Shown: positions 13,834 through 22,734 of the stretch, piece after piece | Numbering within the stretch: position 1 is the stretch's first letter | How the letters are laid out: every line of letters begins with the position of its first letter | Assembly: GCA_002297545.1 (NCBI GenBank) | Contig: DBLZ01000093.1 | Span: 1 to 25,121, forward strand | Source: Prevotellaceae bacterium UBA711 | GTDB taxonomy: Bacteria; Bacteroidota; Bacteroidia; Bacteroidales; Bacteroidaceae | DNA: 25,121 bases | Reading direction: 5' to 3' | Made by a program: the position numbers and the translations under genes | Notes under the pieces: model-generated | The model's input: the letters and a program-made list of their open reading frames with translations, nothing else | Told to the model about the DNA's origin: nothing | Database searches by the model: none

Positions 13834-16800
13834 AGTGTTATAATGATTTCGTTATTATCTACATATAGTCTCAACCCTGGATAGCCGCATGCGGCATCGT
13901 GCATACGCACTATCTCTCGTGCGACGAAAGCATCCAGATTGCCTGCGTCGGGGGTAAAAAGATTATTGGGAACATGTGCCTGAAACGGGCGGACCCTTAT
14001 CTCCATGATATTGTCTTTCTCGGTGACGCTTACCGTGGACGGGACATTGCCTATGGCGGACATTATCCTGCGCTTCAGTTCTGCCAGAAGGCTCTCGTCC
14101 AAGGCAAGCCTTGTGGGTATCTGACGCTGCGCCTGCTCCAGCAGTATGGTGTAGACGTCGCTATAATAATGGATCAGCTGTGACAGCTCTCCGGCATCAA
14201 CGTCGCTGCCCTGTGCCATGTGCTGTATGCGTGCCGGATAGTACATGGTTTCATGCTTGATGGTGGAGAGGCAATTGTCCAGGATACGGTTCTGGATATG
14301 CACACGATCCAACTCGTATTGCACGCGGTTCAAGGCTTCGTTCTGCAACTCCTGCATATCCTCCTGCCGCAACATCTCGCCTCGACGTCGGCGAGAGCGT
14401 CTGATCACCAGTACGAGGAAGAAGGCCGAGCACATGAATAACACGATCATGAGGAACTGGACACCGCTGATTTCGGACTTCAGCGTGTGCAGCTGTTGTG
14501 CATAGGCCGGCAGATTGGGGTCCTCCGTCAGTATCCTGTGCAGGCGAGAACATTGCGCATTATGGTAACGGTATTCATTCCACAGGCATACGGATTGCGA
14601 AGCAAAGGCCATCTCGTTCTCTATGTGCATTCTCAAGACGATGCTGTCCTTCGGCACCAAGGCAATGGCCAGATGTCCATAGTCTATGGCCTCGCGGTAT
14701 CGCGACTTGGCGTTGCTGTTGCACAGACCCTGATAAGCTTCCCATGCTGCATCATAGTCGGGTTCAACCTCGGCAATATCCTGAGGTTCGTGCTCCGAGG
14801 AGGCATCTTCCCTGTAATAGGCCGGGGCATCCGCCGGATCGGTATCCTGTGCCCATGCAGACAAGCCAATGCAAAATGCCATGACCATGCCAAGCACCCG
14901 TGGCAAGCGGAACCAGAAACGGCTACCCTGCCCCTCGGTGCTCTCCACGCCGAAATCGCAGCAACTGAAACGTGAAGAGAGTTTCTTCATTTGCTCTATG
15001 ATGCCACGACAGTTCATCAGGCCAAAGCCAAAACCGCGTCCCTCTGCGCCGGTCTGATGGACAGGATCGGATGGCTGAATGCGATAGACCTTGCTGTTGT
15101 TAATGGTATCAACGTTCTCAGGGCTGAGGCCGCACCCCGTGTCACAGACAGAGATTTCCACAACCGTGTCGCTGGCATCCACCGTAATGCTTATCCGTCC
15201 GCCAGGGGGCGTGAACTTGCGTGCATTGTCACATAGGGTGTTTATCATAAACAACGTGAGGGCGCGATCGGCCTTCACCGAGACATCCACCTGCGGAATA
15301 TCCAGAATGAGGTTGCGACGTTGGAACGTGGCCCGATTTCTGGCAATGGTGTTCAGCAACGGTTGCAGTGCAAACGTGCTGATATTCACAGCCACCATAC
15401 CACGCTTGACCTGTATCCACTCAGTGAGGATATTATTGATGCGGAGTATCTCGGCCGACAACTCGGACACATACTCCATATCGTGCGTATGCAACATGCG
15501 GTTGATATACGGCACCACATTCTCCGCCAGACTGACGCTTGCTCTACGCTCTATGTTCAGCAACTTCTCCCGGGCGAGTTCCATTTCCCTGGCGCACGTC
15601 TCGTCCTTAGTCAGCTGCAACGTCTCCTCAGCCTCACGTTCTTGACGCAACGTTCTCTTCTTGAGTCGCCTCAGCAACAGCCAAAACACAGCTATGACAA
15701 CAAGCACCATAGCGGCAACAACCGACAGGCTGATGTACAGACGGTTGTTATACGTTTGCAATTCCTCGGCACGGACATCCTTCTCCAGATTCTGACGCGT
15801 GGAACTGAGCAGCGAGAGATATATGCCTCGTGCCTCCAGTGCCAGATCTCTCATGCCCAATGCACTATATGTAAGAGACAGACGCTCGTAGATACGTGCT
15901 TCCCAGTAAGGGACACACTTCGCATCGTTCCGGTGCTGTTCCTCCACTATATCCAATGCCTCCTTCAACGGTGCCAAAGCCTCGGCATAACGCCCTTGGC
16001 GGAAGAGCAATTCTGCCTTAGTACGCAGGACGTTAGCTGTCTGGAAGCGGTCGCGGTACTCACGAAACAATGATAACGAATGCTCCACAAGGACAAGCGG
16101 CAACGAGTCTTCGCTGGCAACATTGTCTGCATATTGTCCAATAATATAATCCCAGCCTCCATCACTCATTCCCTTGATCCACTCCCGGTGTGTCGGAGAT
16201 TCCAGGGCAATGGAAAGTGACTGCAGGGCATTGGCCTGAAAATACTTGTCGCCACGACGTCGTGCCAAAGACAACACATGTGTAAGGTAGTCAAACTCCT
16301 TTATAGCCACCAGAATGCTGTCGCCCTCCAGCAATCCCCCGTCACCAAGCATGTACATGTAGTTGCACCATTGAGCAGTGTCCTTGGGCAACTGCATGTA
16401 AGAATCCATGAGATGGATTTCCGTCCTCGATGCAGCGATCTGCTGCGTATAGAAATAATATGTGGAAGCAATAATGTGCATTTCCGTCCGGGCATACAAT
16501 ACACGCTCCTTATGATGGTCGGACAGAAGTTCCAGTTCCTCGTCTATCCGCATCAGCCTCCTCTCGGCATTGTGCCATGCGCGATAGAACATTCTCAATT
16601 CACCTGTACGCTGCGATATCTTCATCCGCATGACATCGGCACAAAGCAGCTCCACCTGGTTGCTGGTCACCGAGTCCACACGGTTCAATTCCTCCATGGC
16701 GCGGGAGAATAGCATCTGCTGATACCATACAAAAGCCCTGTGGTTCATGGCCTCGGCTATGCCATCCGGATAGTCACTGCTAAGCGCATAGGCCAGATCG

Positions 16801-16943
16801 GCATAATGCAGAGACTGGTCCACATCCACGTAACGCAGAGCATATGCCCGACGGTTAAAATCGTCGGGCAGTGCCGTGTCCCGCTGCGTGCATGCAGCGA
16901 ACAGCAATGTCGTGAATATGACGAGTACGCAGTTTCTCCACAT
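13785..16943 (-). CDS. Double-module membrane histidine kinase with TPR-like sensor and second kinase-like half
   Basis: A 1052-residue sensor kinase. The N-terminus has a lipoprotein-like signal (LLFAAC, Cys18). Residues about 20-400 are a helical TPR-like sensor, probably periplasmic, followed by a membrane helix at 402-424 and a coiled linker. The ATPase domain is complete: N-box Asn573 (INTLCDNARKFT), G1 DTGCGL at 601-606 and G2 GRGFGFGL at 635-642. The expected phospho-acceptor segment reads AENVVP (473-478), with Ala where HExxTP kinases have His. A second hydrophobic segment (682-698), a helical region (700-827) and a membrane helix (828-847) follow. Then comes an H-box-like TIKHETMYYPAR (His897) and a degenerate ATPase-like tail with no clear N-box. 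The layout recalls Bacteroides kinases annotated DUF5112/DUF5113, from memory and unchecked. It lies 16 bp after the TPR gene and overlaps the response regulator. Confidence 0.85.
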   Translation of the reverse strand: MWRNCVLVIFTTLLFAACTQRDTALPDDFNRRAYALRYVDVDQSLHYADLAYALSSDYPDGIAEAMNHRAFVWYQQMLFSRAMEELNRVDSVTSNQVELLCADVMRMKISQRTGELRMFYRAWHNAERRLMRIDEELELLSDHHKERVLYARTEMHIIASTYYFYTQQIAASRTEIHLMDSYMQLPKDTAQWCNYMYMLGDGGLLEGDSILVAIKEFDYLTHVLSLARRRGDKYFQANALQSLSIALESPTHREWIKGMSDGGWDYIIGQYADNVASEDSLPLVLVEHSLSLFREYRDRFQTANVLRTKAELLFRQGRYAEALAPLKEALDIVEEQHRNDAKCVPYWEARIYERLSLTYSALGMRDLALEARGIYLSLLSSTRQNLEKDVRAEELQTYNNRLYISLSVVAAMVLVVIAVFWLLLRRLKKRTLRQEREAEETLQLTKDETCAREMELAREKLLNIERRASVSLAENVVPYINRMLHTHDMEYVSELSAEILRINNILTEWIQVKRGMVAVNISTFALQPLLNTIARNRATFQRRNLILDIPQVDVSVKADRALTLFMINTLCDNARKFTPPGGRISITVDASDTVVEISVCDTGCGLSPENVDTINNSKVYRIQPSDPVHQTGAEGRGFGFGLMNCRGIIEQMKKLSSRFSCCDFGVESTEGQGSRFWFRLPRVLGMVMAFCIGLSAWAQDTDPADAPAYYREDASSEHEPQDIAEVEPDYDAAWEAYQGLCNSNAKSRYREAIDYGHLAIALVPKDSIVLRMHIENEMAFASQSVCLWNEYRYHNAQCSRLHRILTEDPNLPAYAQQLHTLKSEISGVQFLMIVLFMCSAFFLVLVIRRSRRRRGEMLRQEDMQELQNEALNRVQYELDRVHIQNRILDNCLSTIKHETMYYPARIQHMAQGSDVDAGELSQLIHYYSDVYTILLEQAQRQIPTRLALDESLLAELKRRIMSAIGNVPSTVSVTEKDNIMEIRVRPFQAHVPNNLFTPDAGNLDAFVAREIVRMHDAACGYPGLRLYVDNNEIIITLWKNSRLSSLRTFSWS

Positions 16944-16959
16944 TGTTTTACCCTATATG

Positions 16960-18213
16960 TCAATTGCCGAAATGCTTGTCCAAGCGCGATTTTTCTTTCT
17001 TCATGCCAGAGACAGGCTCAACAGATATACCATCTCCCTGCTCTGCCTTTTGGGCATCCAGATGCTTTGCCAACAGGGCATCTATCTCCTCGAACTTGCT
17101 ACCCATGTTCAGGTTCAGGTAAATGCGATACAAAGGATTGCCCCATCGCTCCACATCCTCAGGCGAAAGCTCGCGCACACGCTCCATAGGCTCCAGTGCC
17201 CTACGGTAGAGTACCTTCCTCCTGGACGCAGACTTCTCGTTCAATGTCATGTTGAGTAGCGAGATACCCTTATTGTAAAGGGCATCCACATTGTCCGGCT
17301 CCCGGCTGAGACATTCGTCACTCATCTTTATGCACCTCTCATACTCACCGCCGTTCAAAGCGAACATACTCAGCGCGAACCAGTACATGGCACGGTCACC
17401 ATCATTGTGGAGCAAGGAGTCGGTAAGTTCCAGTCCACGCTCCGAACTGCCATGGCGCATATAATAATCCATCAGATTGAGGAAGAAATAATTATACCCG
17501 GGATAACGTCTCACTCCATCCTCCAGAATGCCAAGCCACTGCAAGCTGTCGCCCAGATTGACGCAAGAACGGGCCTTATATTCCGACAAGGCAGGTCGCT
17601 CCTTCTCGGGCATCAGTTCTATGGCCGTATCCACATGACGCATCACGTGACGTGGATTGTTATCATTCATACCACAAACAGTAGCCCAATAGGCCACACG
17701 CCCCACCACGCTATCCATATCGGTGGTACGGGTCCTCAGGAACATGTCGAAGAACGGATAAGCGTCACCCCACTTTGAAGAGCGCAGATGATATTTGCCT
17801 CCGCCCAGCAGATTGCACCTGTGCAATGCACGAAGTTTACGATTTTTATCACGGAACCTGTCCTTCTCGTCTATGGAGTCGCTACGGAGAGTGTAGTCAT
17901 ATATACTAAGCACCGTGCGGTACAGGCGAACGGTGTCAATGTTATTTTTCAGGTAGGCATTCATGTTCAGGCCATCGTTCATGCTCTGTTCCAACAGGGC
18001 ACACGTATGGTATCCCTCGGCCTTGATTTCGTCTGTGGTGGTGGGTAGCGCCATGCTGTCCAGCAGGATACGTTCGATATTCTCCTGTCCCGAGCCGGAC
18101 TTGATGGCAGCACGCGCTTCCTTCAATCTCTTGTTCACAGTCATCTTCTTCTGAGCCATGACGTAAGGAGACGAAAGCAGTATAGATATTAGTATCAACA
18201 GTATTCGCTTCAT
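16960..18213 (-). CDS. Secreted TPR-like protein upstream of the kinase
   Basis: A 417-residue protein with a clear signal peptide (MKRILLILISILLSSPYVMA, cleavage near AQ|KK). The rest is helical with TPR-like repeats, best seen at DRAMYWFALSMFALNGGEYE and EPDNVDALYNKGISLLN. The tail is highly charged (KKEKSRLDKHFGN). TPR units bind proteins or peptides; the partner here is unknown. The start at 18213 was chosen because it begins the signal peptide; the frame runs 33 codons further upstream without homologous features. Only 16 bp separate it from the kinase, so it is probably the first gene of that operon and may feed the kinase's periplasmic sensor half. That functional link is inference. 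Confidence 0.83.
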   Translation of the reverse strand: MKRILLILISILLSSPYVMAQKKMTVNKRLKEARAAIKSGSGQENIERILLDSMALPTTTDEIKAEGYHTCALLEQSMNDGLNMNAYLKNNIDTVRLYRTVLSIYDYTLRSDSIDEKDRFRDKNRKLRALHRCNLLGGGKYHLRSSKWGDAYPFFDMFLRTRTTDMDSVVGRVAYWATVCGMNDNNPRHVMRHVDTAIELMPEKERPALSEYKARSCVNLGDSLQWLGILEDGVRRYPGYNYFFLNLMDYYMRHGSSERGLELTDSLLHNDGDRAMYWFALSMFALNGGEYERCIKMSDECLSREPDNVDALYNKGISLLNMTLNEKSASRRKVLYRRALEPMERVRELSPEDVERWGNPLYRIYLNLNMGSKFEEIDALLAKHLDAQKAEQGDGISVEPVSGMKKEKSRLDKHFGN

Positions 18214-18234
18214 CCTTGATTGAGCAACAGTGTC

Positions 18235-18242
18235 GAAATATA
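18235..18242 (-). promoter_or_regulatory. Candidate -7 box (TATATTTC) for the TPR-kinase-regulator operon
   Basis: TATATTTC on the minus strand is one base off the Bacteroidetes TAnnTTTG consensus. A start near 18228 would leave a leader of about 15 nt before the ATG at 18213. It lies downstream of the hairpin that ends the gyrA-TPR unit, which supports a new transcript here. A TGCTGTG about 20 bp upstream is a possible -33 element. Confidence 0.35.
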
Positions 18243-18313
18243 CGTGGTATGGGCCGCACAGCAGCATTGCAGCGCGTCCGATACACCTTATTATATTATA
18301 TATACATATCAAC

Positions 18314-18353
18314 CATCGTGCATCGCAGGCATCAACGCCTGCGACGCACGATG
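18314..18353 (-). terminator. Strong hairpin ending the gyrA-TPR transcript
   Basis: The arms 18314-18330 and 18337-18353 pair over 17 bp with a single mismatch (CATCGTGC, then TCGCAGGC, against the complementary side) around the loop ATCAAC. It begins about 20 bp after the stop of the TPR gene at 18373. On the minus strand it is followed by an AT-rich stretch (TATGTATATATAATATAATAA). It separates the gyrA unit from the kinase operon. Confidence 0.75.
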
Positions 18354-18372
18354 TATCTCACACGCCGGAAGA

Positions 18373-19764
18373 TTACTTGAGGTAGGCTTCCATCTCGGCA
18401 GCTTTATCCTTCTCGCCGATGTTATTGTAGATTATCTTCAAAGGGTCGGCCCACTTGGTGGCATCGGCATTGGTATCCAGTTCACGATAGCGCTCGAAAT
18501 ATGGAGCGGCCTTAGAGAACAATGCCTTAACCTCTGCTTCAGCAGCATTGATGGCAGCCTGAGACTTCATCTGCTTGCCACTGATGGCACGTGCCTTCTC
18601 CAATGCATGCTGGTACTGGCAGTAGCCACAATTGTAGACACCATCAGCGTAGTTGGGGTCTATCTCCACTGACTTCTGGAAATACTTGAGAGCATCTTCA
18701 AACTGGTTCTTGGAATAGTAAGCAAAGCCACGGCAGTAGTTGGCCATACGGCTGTCGGGATACTTCTCCACCATCTCAACGGTGTATGCATCCATGGCAT
18801 CCTTGTCATGCTTCTCAAAGTGTGACATCAACTGCTGCATCGCTATTTCGCCAAGCTCGCCATTAGGATCAGACGCTATCATGTCCTTCAAGGCAGCCAT
18901 CCACTCTTCCGTCTTGCCCTGATCCTTCAAGAGCTGGGCCTTGGCGCGCAACACAAAGCTATGACTCTCCTTGTTGTCGAAGAGCAATGCCTGCTCATAA
19001 TACTTGTCCATCAGCTCGACATTCTTGTCGTTAAAGGCGGTATAGAATATATTGAAGGCAAACTGTTCAGCAGGATACTCGGGGTTCTTCACCAACTCGT
19101 TGTCTGCAATCTCGGGATACTTGTTGGGGAAGTCTATATATGCATCCAATGCCTTTTGGGCGCCATCCAGGTCCTTAGCCTCAATGCAGAACTGACAGAG
19201 ATATGCATAATATGCATGCGTCTTGGGGAATTTCAACCTCACGGACTGTATGATGACATTCTGCATCTGATCATCAGCCTTGCCGTAAGCTATCTGTCCG
19301 TGGCAAGCGTCTGTAAGGGCAAAAACGGCCTTACCCATAGCAGCACGGTCAAAAGGTTCCTTTTTGGAAGCTTTCACCAGCTCTTCATTGAGCACAACTG
19401 TAGCCATGTTGTCCAACGCCTGGTAAGCCTCAAACTTCTTACTGTCCTTGATGTACCCGGTACCCATTGCCGTCATGATATGGTCTATGCCCTGGAGCGA
19501 GAGAGTCTGTATCTTGGTCTCGTTCTCGGCAATCACCTTCTTGTTGGCAGCATCACCGTTTTGCTGCTCCATCTGGATAGCCTGCTGGCACATCTGCACC
19601 TGCTGAGCGCAGTCCATACCGTCGGACAGTTCCTTGTTTGCAGCCTTCGTTGCCTCCTTCAAAGCGGCCTTGGCGGCCTTGGCAGCTTCCTTGTCTGCCG
19701 GAGTCTGTGCTATTGCGCTGCCGGACAGCAGGGCAATGGCAAGAGCGAAAATAACCTTCTTCAT
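18373..19764 (-). CDS. Secreted TPR-repeat protein downstream of gyrA
   Basis: A 463-residue protein with a signal peptide (MKKVIFALAIALLSGSAIA, cleavage near AQ|TP) and a lysine/alanine-rich helix directly after it. Helical repeats fill the rest. The clearest TPR pair is YCRGFAYYSKNQFEDALKYF and SVEIDPNYADGVYNCGYCQY in the C-terminal third. The protein ends KDKAAEMEAYLK. It is probably periplasmic; the cysteines in DCAQQVQMCQQ, CHGQ and CQFC could form disulphides. It lies 60 bp after gyrA on the same strand with no hairpin between, so the two are probably co-transcribed, although I know no reason for a functional link to gyrase. The exact role is unknown. Confidence 0.83.
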   Translation of the reverse strand: MKKVIFALAIALLSGSAIAQTPADKEAAKAAKAALKEATKAANKELSDGMDCAQQVQMCQQAIQMEQQNGDAANKKVIAENETKIQTLSLQGIDHIMTAMGTGYIKDSKKFEAYQALDNMATVVLNEELVKASKKEPFDRAAMGKAVFALTDACHGQIAYGKADDQMQNVIIQSVRLKFPKTHAYYAYLCQFCIEAKDLDGAQKALDAYIDFPNKYPEIADNELVKNPEYPAEQFAFNIFYTAFNDKNVELMDKYYEQALLFDNKESHSFVLRAKAQLLKDQGKTEEWMAALKDMIASDPNGELGEIAMQQLMSHFEKHDKDAMDAYTVEMVEKYPDSRMANYCRGFAYYSKNQFEDALKYFQKSVEIDPNYADGVYNCGYCQYQHALEKARAISGKQMKSQAAINAAEAEVKALFSKAAPYFERYRELDTNADATKWADPLKIIYNNIGEKDKAAEMEAYLK

Positions 19765-19824
19765 AACTTTTCTTTGTTTGTTAAGTGGTTGGTAATATCA
19801 TGTATCTCTAATGCATGTGTGACA

Positions 19825-22380
19825 TTATTCCTGCGGAGAGGTGCCGCCGGTTTTCTCTGCGGGTGCGGCATCAGTATCTGCCGGCATCTGCTGAACGTCG
19901 ACGGCAAGGTCGGCAGAGTCCTCTTCTTCCTCGTCGGAACGCGGCACCACACACACGTGGGCTATGCTGTCGCCGCGCTTCTTCAGTTCTATCACCTTGG
20001 TGCCTTGTGTAGCACGGTTCTTGGTCTCCTTGATGTCCTCCACGTGGAGACGTATCACTGTGCCCGACTTGTTTATGATCATCAGATCGTCCTCCTCGGT
20101 CACCACTTGCAGCGCAATGAGCTTGCTGTCGTCGGCAAGGTTCATGGCCTTGACACCCTTAGCATGACGGTTGGTCTTGCGGTAAGCCTCCACGGATGTG
20201 TACTTACCCCATCCCTTGTCGCTCATTACCATGATACTCTCGGCCTCGGGATTGTTGATGACAGCCATGCCGATCACCTCATCCTCGCCATCTTCATCCA
20301 GAATGATACTCTGCACACCGGTGCTCACGCGACCCATGGTGCGGACATCGGACTCGCTGAAGCGCACGGCACGGCCGTTGCGGTTGGCCACTATAATTTC
20401 ATCGGTTCCGTTGGTCAGGTTCACGGCTATCACCTCGTCCTCCTCGCGTATGTTGATGGCATTGACGCCGTTGGTGCGCGGACGGCTATATTCAGTCAGA
20501 CAGGTCTTCTTCACGATGCCCTCCTTGGTGGCAAACACGACGTAATGCGACTTGCAGAAGTCCGGATCCTGCAGCTTGCGTATGAGCAGGCAAGCCTGGA
20601 CCTTGTCTCCCGGCTCTATCTGCAGCAGGTTCTGTATGGCACGCCCCTTGTTCTGCTTGCTTCCCTCCGGAATGTCGTACACGCGCAACCAGTAACAACG
20701 GCCACAACTCGTGAAGAACATCATGGTGTTGTGCATGGTGCCTGTATAGATGTGCTCTATGAAGTCGTTGTCGCGTGTGGCAGATCCTTTGGAACCTATG
20801 CCGCCACGTCCCTGGGCCCGGAACTCTGCCAGGGGGGTACGCTTGATGTAACCCGAGTGACTGATGGTTATCACCACCTCGTCATCGGCATAGAAATCCT
20901 CGGCATTGAACTCCTCGGTGCTGGGCATGATGCACGTCTTGCGCTCGTCGGCATACTTCTCCTTCACCTCCACCAGCTCATCCTTGATCACCTGGCGGCA
21001 CAGATTGTCATCGGTCAGTATCCGGTTATAATAGGCTATCTTCTCCAGCAGATCGTCGTACTCGTTGTGCAGATCCTCCTGACGCAGACCCGTAAGCTGA
21101 CTCAGTCGCATGTCCACAATGGCCTTGGATTGCAACTCATCCAAAGAGAATCGCACCTCCAGGTTGCGCTGTGCTTCCTGCGGCGTCTTGCTGGCACGTA
21201 TGATGTGTACAACCTCGTCTATATTGTCGCTGGCTATGATCAGGCCCTCCAGGATGTGGGCACGTTCCTCGGCCTTGCGCAGGTCATACTGTGTACGGCG
21301 GATGACCACCTCGTGACGATGCTCCACGAAATTGCTGATGCAATCCCTCAAGGTCAGCAGACGCGGGCGTCCTTTCACCAAAGCTATGGCATTGACACTG
21401 AAGCTGACCTGAAGCGGTGTCATCTTGAACAACTTGTTCAGCACCACGCGGGCATTGGCATCACGCTTTACATCCACCACTATACGCATGCCCTCGCGAT
21501 CGCTCTCGTCATTCACGTTGCTGATGCCGTCCAGTTTGCCTTCCTTCATCAGATCGGCAATGTATTCTATCAACTGTGCCTTGTTCACGCCGTAGGGTAT
21601 CTCGGTCACAACAATTTTATCGTGCAGATCATGAGCCTCTATGTCCGCCTTGGCACGCATGATGATGCGACCACGACCGGTCTCATACGCATCCTTGATG
21701 CCCTGCACACCCATGATGTAGGCCCCTGTGGGGAAGTCCGGACCCTTGACATACTGCATCAGCCCATCACTATCAAGCTCTGGGTCGTCGATGTATGCCA
21801 CACAGGCGTCTATCACCTCACCCAGGTTATGCGTAGGGATATTGGTAGCCATACCCACGGCTATGCCGGTGGCTCCGTTTACCAGCAGGTTGGGTATGCG
21901 CGTAGGCATTACGGTAGGTTCCTGAAGCGATCCGTCGAAATTGTCCACCATGTCCACGGTCTCCTTCTCCAAGTCCTCCATCATGGCCTCGCCCATCATA
22001 CCAAGACGCGCCTCGGTGTAACGCATGGCAGCCGCACTGTCGCCGTCCACCGAACCGAAGTTACCCTGACCGTCAATCAATGTATAACGCATGTTCCACT
22101 CCTGGGCCATGCGAACGAGTGCGCCGTAGACCGAACTGTCGCCATGCGGATGGTACTTACCCAGCACCTCACCCACAATACGTGCACACTTCTTGTAGGG
22201 CTTGTTGTGTGTGTTACCCAAGCCTTCCATGCCGTAGAGTATGCGGCGATGCACCGGCTTGAAGCCATCACGGACATCGGGCAACGCACGAGCCACTATG
22301 ACGCTCATAGAGTAGTCAATGTAGCTCTTCCTCATCTCGGACTCAATGTCCACCTTGATGATTCTTTCCTGATCTTCCAT
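19825..22380 (-). CDS. gyrA: DNA gyrase subunit A
   Basis: GyrA is the DNA-breaking and rejoining subunit of gyrase, which introduces negative supercoils with GyrB. The 851-residue protein opens with the standard N-terminus (SYIDYSMSVIVARALPDVRD) and has the catalytic Tyr121 in AAAMRYTEARLG. The GyrA box, QGRGGIG, at about residues 522-528 starts the DNA-wrapping C-terminal domain and separates gyrase from topoisomerase IV. The quinolone region reads HPHGDSSVYGALVRMAQ: Ser82 (E. coli Ser83) is retained, while the position of E. coli Asp87 is Gly86. The C-terminus is an acidic low-complexity tail (DEEEEDSADL...). The start at 22380 is firm. A Bacteroidetes-type promoter lies about 57 bp upstream. 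Confidence 0.96.
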   Translation of the reverse strand: MEDQERIIKVDIESEMRKSYIDYSMSVIVARALPDVRDGFKPVHRRILYGMEGLGNTHNKPYKKCARIVGEVLGKYHPHGDSSVYGALVRMAQEWNMRYTLIDGQGNFGSVDGDSAAAMRYTEARLGMMGEAMMEDLEKETVDMVDNFDGSLQEPTVMPTRIPNLLVNGATGIAVGMATNIPTHNLGEVIDACVAYIDDPELDSDGLMQYVKGPDFPTGAYIMGVQGIKDAYETGRGRIIMRAKADIEAHDLHDKIVVTEIPYGVNKAQLIEYIADLMKEGKLDGISNVNDESDREGMRIVVDVKRDANARVVLNKLFKMTPLQVSFSVNAIALVKGRPRLLTLRDCISNFVEHRHEVVIRRTQYDLRKAEERAHILEGLIIASDNIDEVVHIIRASKTPQEAQRNLEVRFSLDELQSKAIVDMRLSQLTGLRQEDLHNEYDDLLEKIAYYNRILTDDNLCRQVIKDELVEVKEKYADERKTCIMPSTEEFNAEDFYADDEVVITISHSGYIKRTPLAEFRAQGRGGIGSKGSATRDNDFIEHIYTGTMHNTMMFFTSCGRCYWLRVYDIPEGSKQNKGRAIQNLLQIEPGDKVQACLLIRKLQDPDFCKSHYVVFATKEGIVKKTCLTEYSRPRTNGVNAINIREEDEVIAVNLTNGTDEIIVANRNGRAVRFSESDVRTMGRVSTGVQSIILDEDGEDEVIGMAVINNPEAESIMVMSDKGWGKYTSVEAYRKTNRHAKGVKAMNLADDSKLIALQVVTEEDDLMIINKSGTVIRLHVEDIKETKNRATQGTKVIELKKRGDSIAHVCVVPRSDEEEEDSADLAVDVQQMPADTDAAPAEKTGGTSPQE

Positions 22381-22436
22381 TTATAAAACTTTAGTGTTGT
22401 ATCTCGTCTTTCGTGGCCTTATGGCCTATTTCCGTA

Positions 22437-22467
22437 CAAATTTAGCCATTTTTGGCGAGTTACACAA
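22437..22467 (-). promoter_or_regulatory. Candidate gyrA promoter (TTG -33 and TAAATTTG -7)
   Basis: On the minus strand TAAATTTG (22437-22444) fits the -7 consensus TAnnTTTG exactly. A TTG (22465-22467, in TTCTTGTG) lies 20 bp upstream, as expected for the -33 element. The start near 22430 gives a leader of about 50 nt. This is the best promoter match in the window. The 22-bp array lies about 180 bp further upstream. Confidence 0.6.
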
Positions 22468-22646
22468 GAAAAGGAACGAAAATGATGCTTACTTGACGGC
22501 TTTTCGCAACAAGTCCAAACGGCCAGAGGCAAAAGGAATAGCCCCACGGAATGCAGTCTCGGCAAAAGAAACCCGTGAGGAAAAAGACAGCAGACCGAAT
22601 GACTCTGCACGGCGCCCTACGGCAAAGTGCCCCGATTACCGTGGAG

Positions 22647-22734
22647 CGCAGCCCGAATAAACCGGTTGTCACGAACAGACAAACCGGTTGTTGCAGACGG
22701 ATAAACCGGTTGTTGCAGGCCGATGAATACGTTC
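22647..22734 (-). repeat. 22-bp-period array C, same unit as array A on the minus strand
   Basis: On the minus strand CAACCGGTTTAT, CAACCGGTTTGT and CAACCGGTTTAT begin three successive 22-bp units (22712-22691, 22690-22669, 22668-22647). A degenerate unit (GAACGTATTCAT) precedes them in exact phase at 22734-22713. Unit ends are also alike (CTGCAA, CGTGA, CTGCG). Core and tail match array A after uvrB. The clear cores begin about 108 nt, and the degenerate one about 86 nt, after the stop of the HAD gene on its sense strand. Confidence 0.87.

Noticed and set aside
13785..16943. Two separate genes (kinase and a second membrane protein) joined by a sequencing error
   Set aside because: The frame is continuous with no stop, no start-like context is needed at the junction (RLPRVLGMVMAF), and the second half has its own membrane topology that fits one chain. 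Comparison with homologues would settle it.
18214..18312. 33-residue N-terminal extension of the TPR protein before the kinase
   Set aside because: It would bury the clear signal peptide that begins at 18213, and it covers the putative promoter.
18961..22386. 1141-codon open frame on the plus strand, opposite gyrA and the TPR gene
   Set aside because: It mirrors gyrA and part of the next gene, has no recognisable domain and is rich in His, Leu and Val as expected from the complement of these codons. gyrA on the other strand is certain.
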